Below are positions 63,719 through 64,000 of a stretch of DNA of 64,000 nt, in pieces; position 1 is the stretch's first letter; every line of letters starts with the position of its first letter. The position numbers and the translations under genes were made by a program. The notes under the pieces are model-generated. The model searched no databases and was not told where the DNA came from. It saw only the letters and a program-made list of their open reading frames with translations. The DNA is from Bacillus crepusculi (GTDB taxonomy: Bacteria > Bacillota > Bacilli > Bacillales > Bacillaceae): contig NZ_JACXXE010000007.1 in the NCBI RefSeq assembly GCF_014764715.1, positions 141,593 through 205,592 on the forward strand. The letters are read 5' to 3'.

Positions 63719-64000
63719 ATGTCAGGTAGAAGAATTGTCGGCGCCATGTTTATCTGTATGGCGGCATTGTTTTATGTAGCGAAATACGTTCTTTTCGAAA
63801 TACGCTATAGTAATAGCTTAGGCTCAGAAAGAACGATTGAGGAACTTGAACAGCTGATTCCTGGCGGAACATGGATCAGTATCATTTTTCTCATCATCGG
63901 TTTAGGTTATCTCTTATGGGATGACAGGGAAGTCATTCGTCAATATCTTTTCACCCCAGATAAACAAGTAAAAGAAGACATAAAAAAGACGGACCACAAG
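63719..64000 (+). CDS. membrane protein gene cut by the window edge
   Basis: The first 94 codons of a gene starting at ATG 63719 behind AAAGGAG. The product has a hydrophobic helix at 5-24 (VGAMFICMAALFYVAKYVL), an external loop, a second helix at about 50-66 (WISIIFLIIGLGYLLW) and then a charged stretch (DREVIRQYLF, KQVKEDIKKTD). Family not recognised. It starts 12 bases after yfiT and continues outside the window. Confidence 0.7.
   Translation, partial: MSGRRIVGAMFICMAALFYVAKYVLFEIRYSNSLGSERTIEELEQLIPGGTWISIIFLIIGLGYLLWDDREVIRQYLFTPDKQVKEDIKKTDHK

Overview
The window looks like a chromosomal segment of a Bacillus of the B. pumilus group (B. pumilus, safensis or altitudinis type). This rests on moderate GC, strong Shine-Dalgarno sites, many U-tailed hairpin terminators, and gene order. 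From about 0.1 to 45 kb the order follows the B. subtilis citM-nos-yfl-tre-yfk-yfj segment: citM, nos, acyP, yflK, yflJ, mapB, nagP, ltaS, treP-treA-treR, yfkN, yfkM, yfkK, yfkJ-yfkI-yfkH, yfkF, chaA, yfkD, yfkC, yfkAB, yfjT, pdaA, corA, yfjP, yfjO. These comparisons come from memory of B. subtilis; no alignment was run. Genes apparently inserted into this backbone are a secreted M14 carboxypeptidase, padC/padR, DUF817, DoxX and YjgB-type genes, a PLP decarboxylase next to a chemoreceptor, an AGCS symporter, yeeN and yvgO.

Region by region: 0.1-8.6 kb holds citrate uptake, phenolic acid detoxification, nitric oxide synthase and small housekeeping genes. 8.8-14.4 kb holds N-acetylglucosamine uptake, a redox-box-controlled DoxX gene and lipoteichoic acid synthase. 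14.9-18.8 kb holds the decarboxylase, the chemoreceptor and a DUF1992 protein. 19.0-22.9 kb is the trehalose operon with two TreR-like operators. 23.4-32.2 kb holds a giant sortase-anchored nucleotidase and SigB-type stress genes. 32.3-41.6 kb holds transporters, a radical SAM protein, the spore-cortex deacetylase pdaA with a SigG-type promoter, and corA. 41.8-45.1 kb holds a YvgO-type secreted protein, a DNA glycosylase and an rRNA methyltransferase.

From 45.1 to 51.95 kb the conserved order breaks and the DNA is visibly decaying. It contains a gene split by two frameshifts, a DNA-alkylation-repair-type gene stopped by one amber codon, a THI-box (TPP riboswitch) relic with no thiamine gene, an intact small gene followed by a rotted second copy, and a fragment of a minus-strand gene. 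Intact uncharacterised genes sit among them.

From 52 to 64 kb there is a TetR-controlled paired SMR efflux operon (yvdTSR type) with a perfect operator, a VanZ/DUF6884 pair, an SGNH acetylesterase and an iron island. The island has a ferredoxin-NADP reductase, an AraC regulator fused to a siderophore-binding domain, a siderophore-binding lipoprotein and an exporter-type ABC half-transporter, with two Fur-like boxes. Then come a YnfA protein, a membrane protein, a quinone-oxidoreductase-like dehydrogenase and yfiT. One gene runs off the right edge.

I found no CRISPR array, tRNA, rRNA, insertion sequence, prophage or classical defence system. The most unusual content is the decay zone, the redox operators at doxX, the decarboxylase-chemoreceptor pair and the mixed importer/exporter siderophore cluster.
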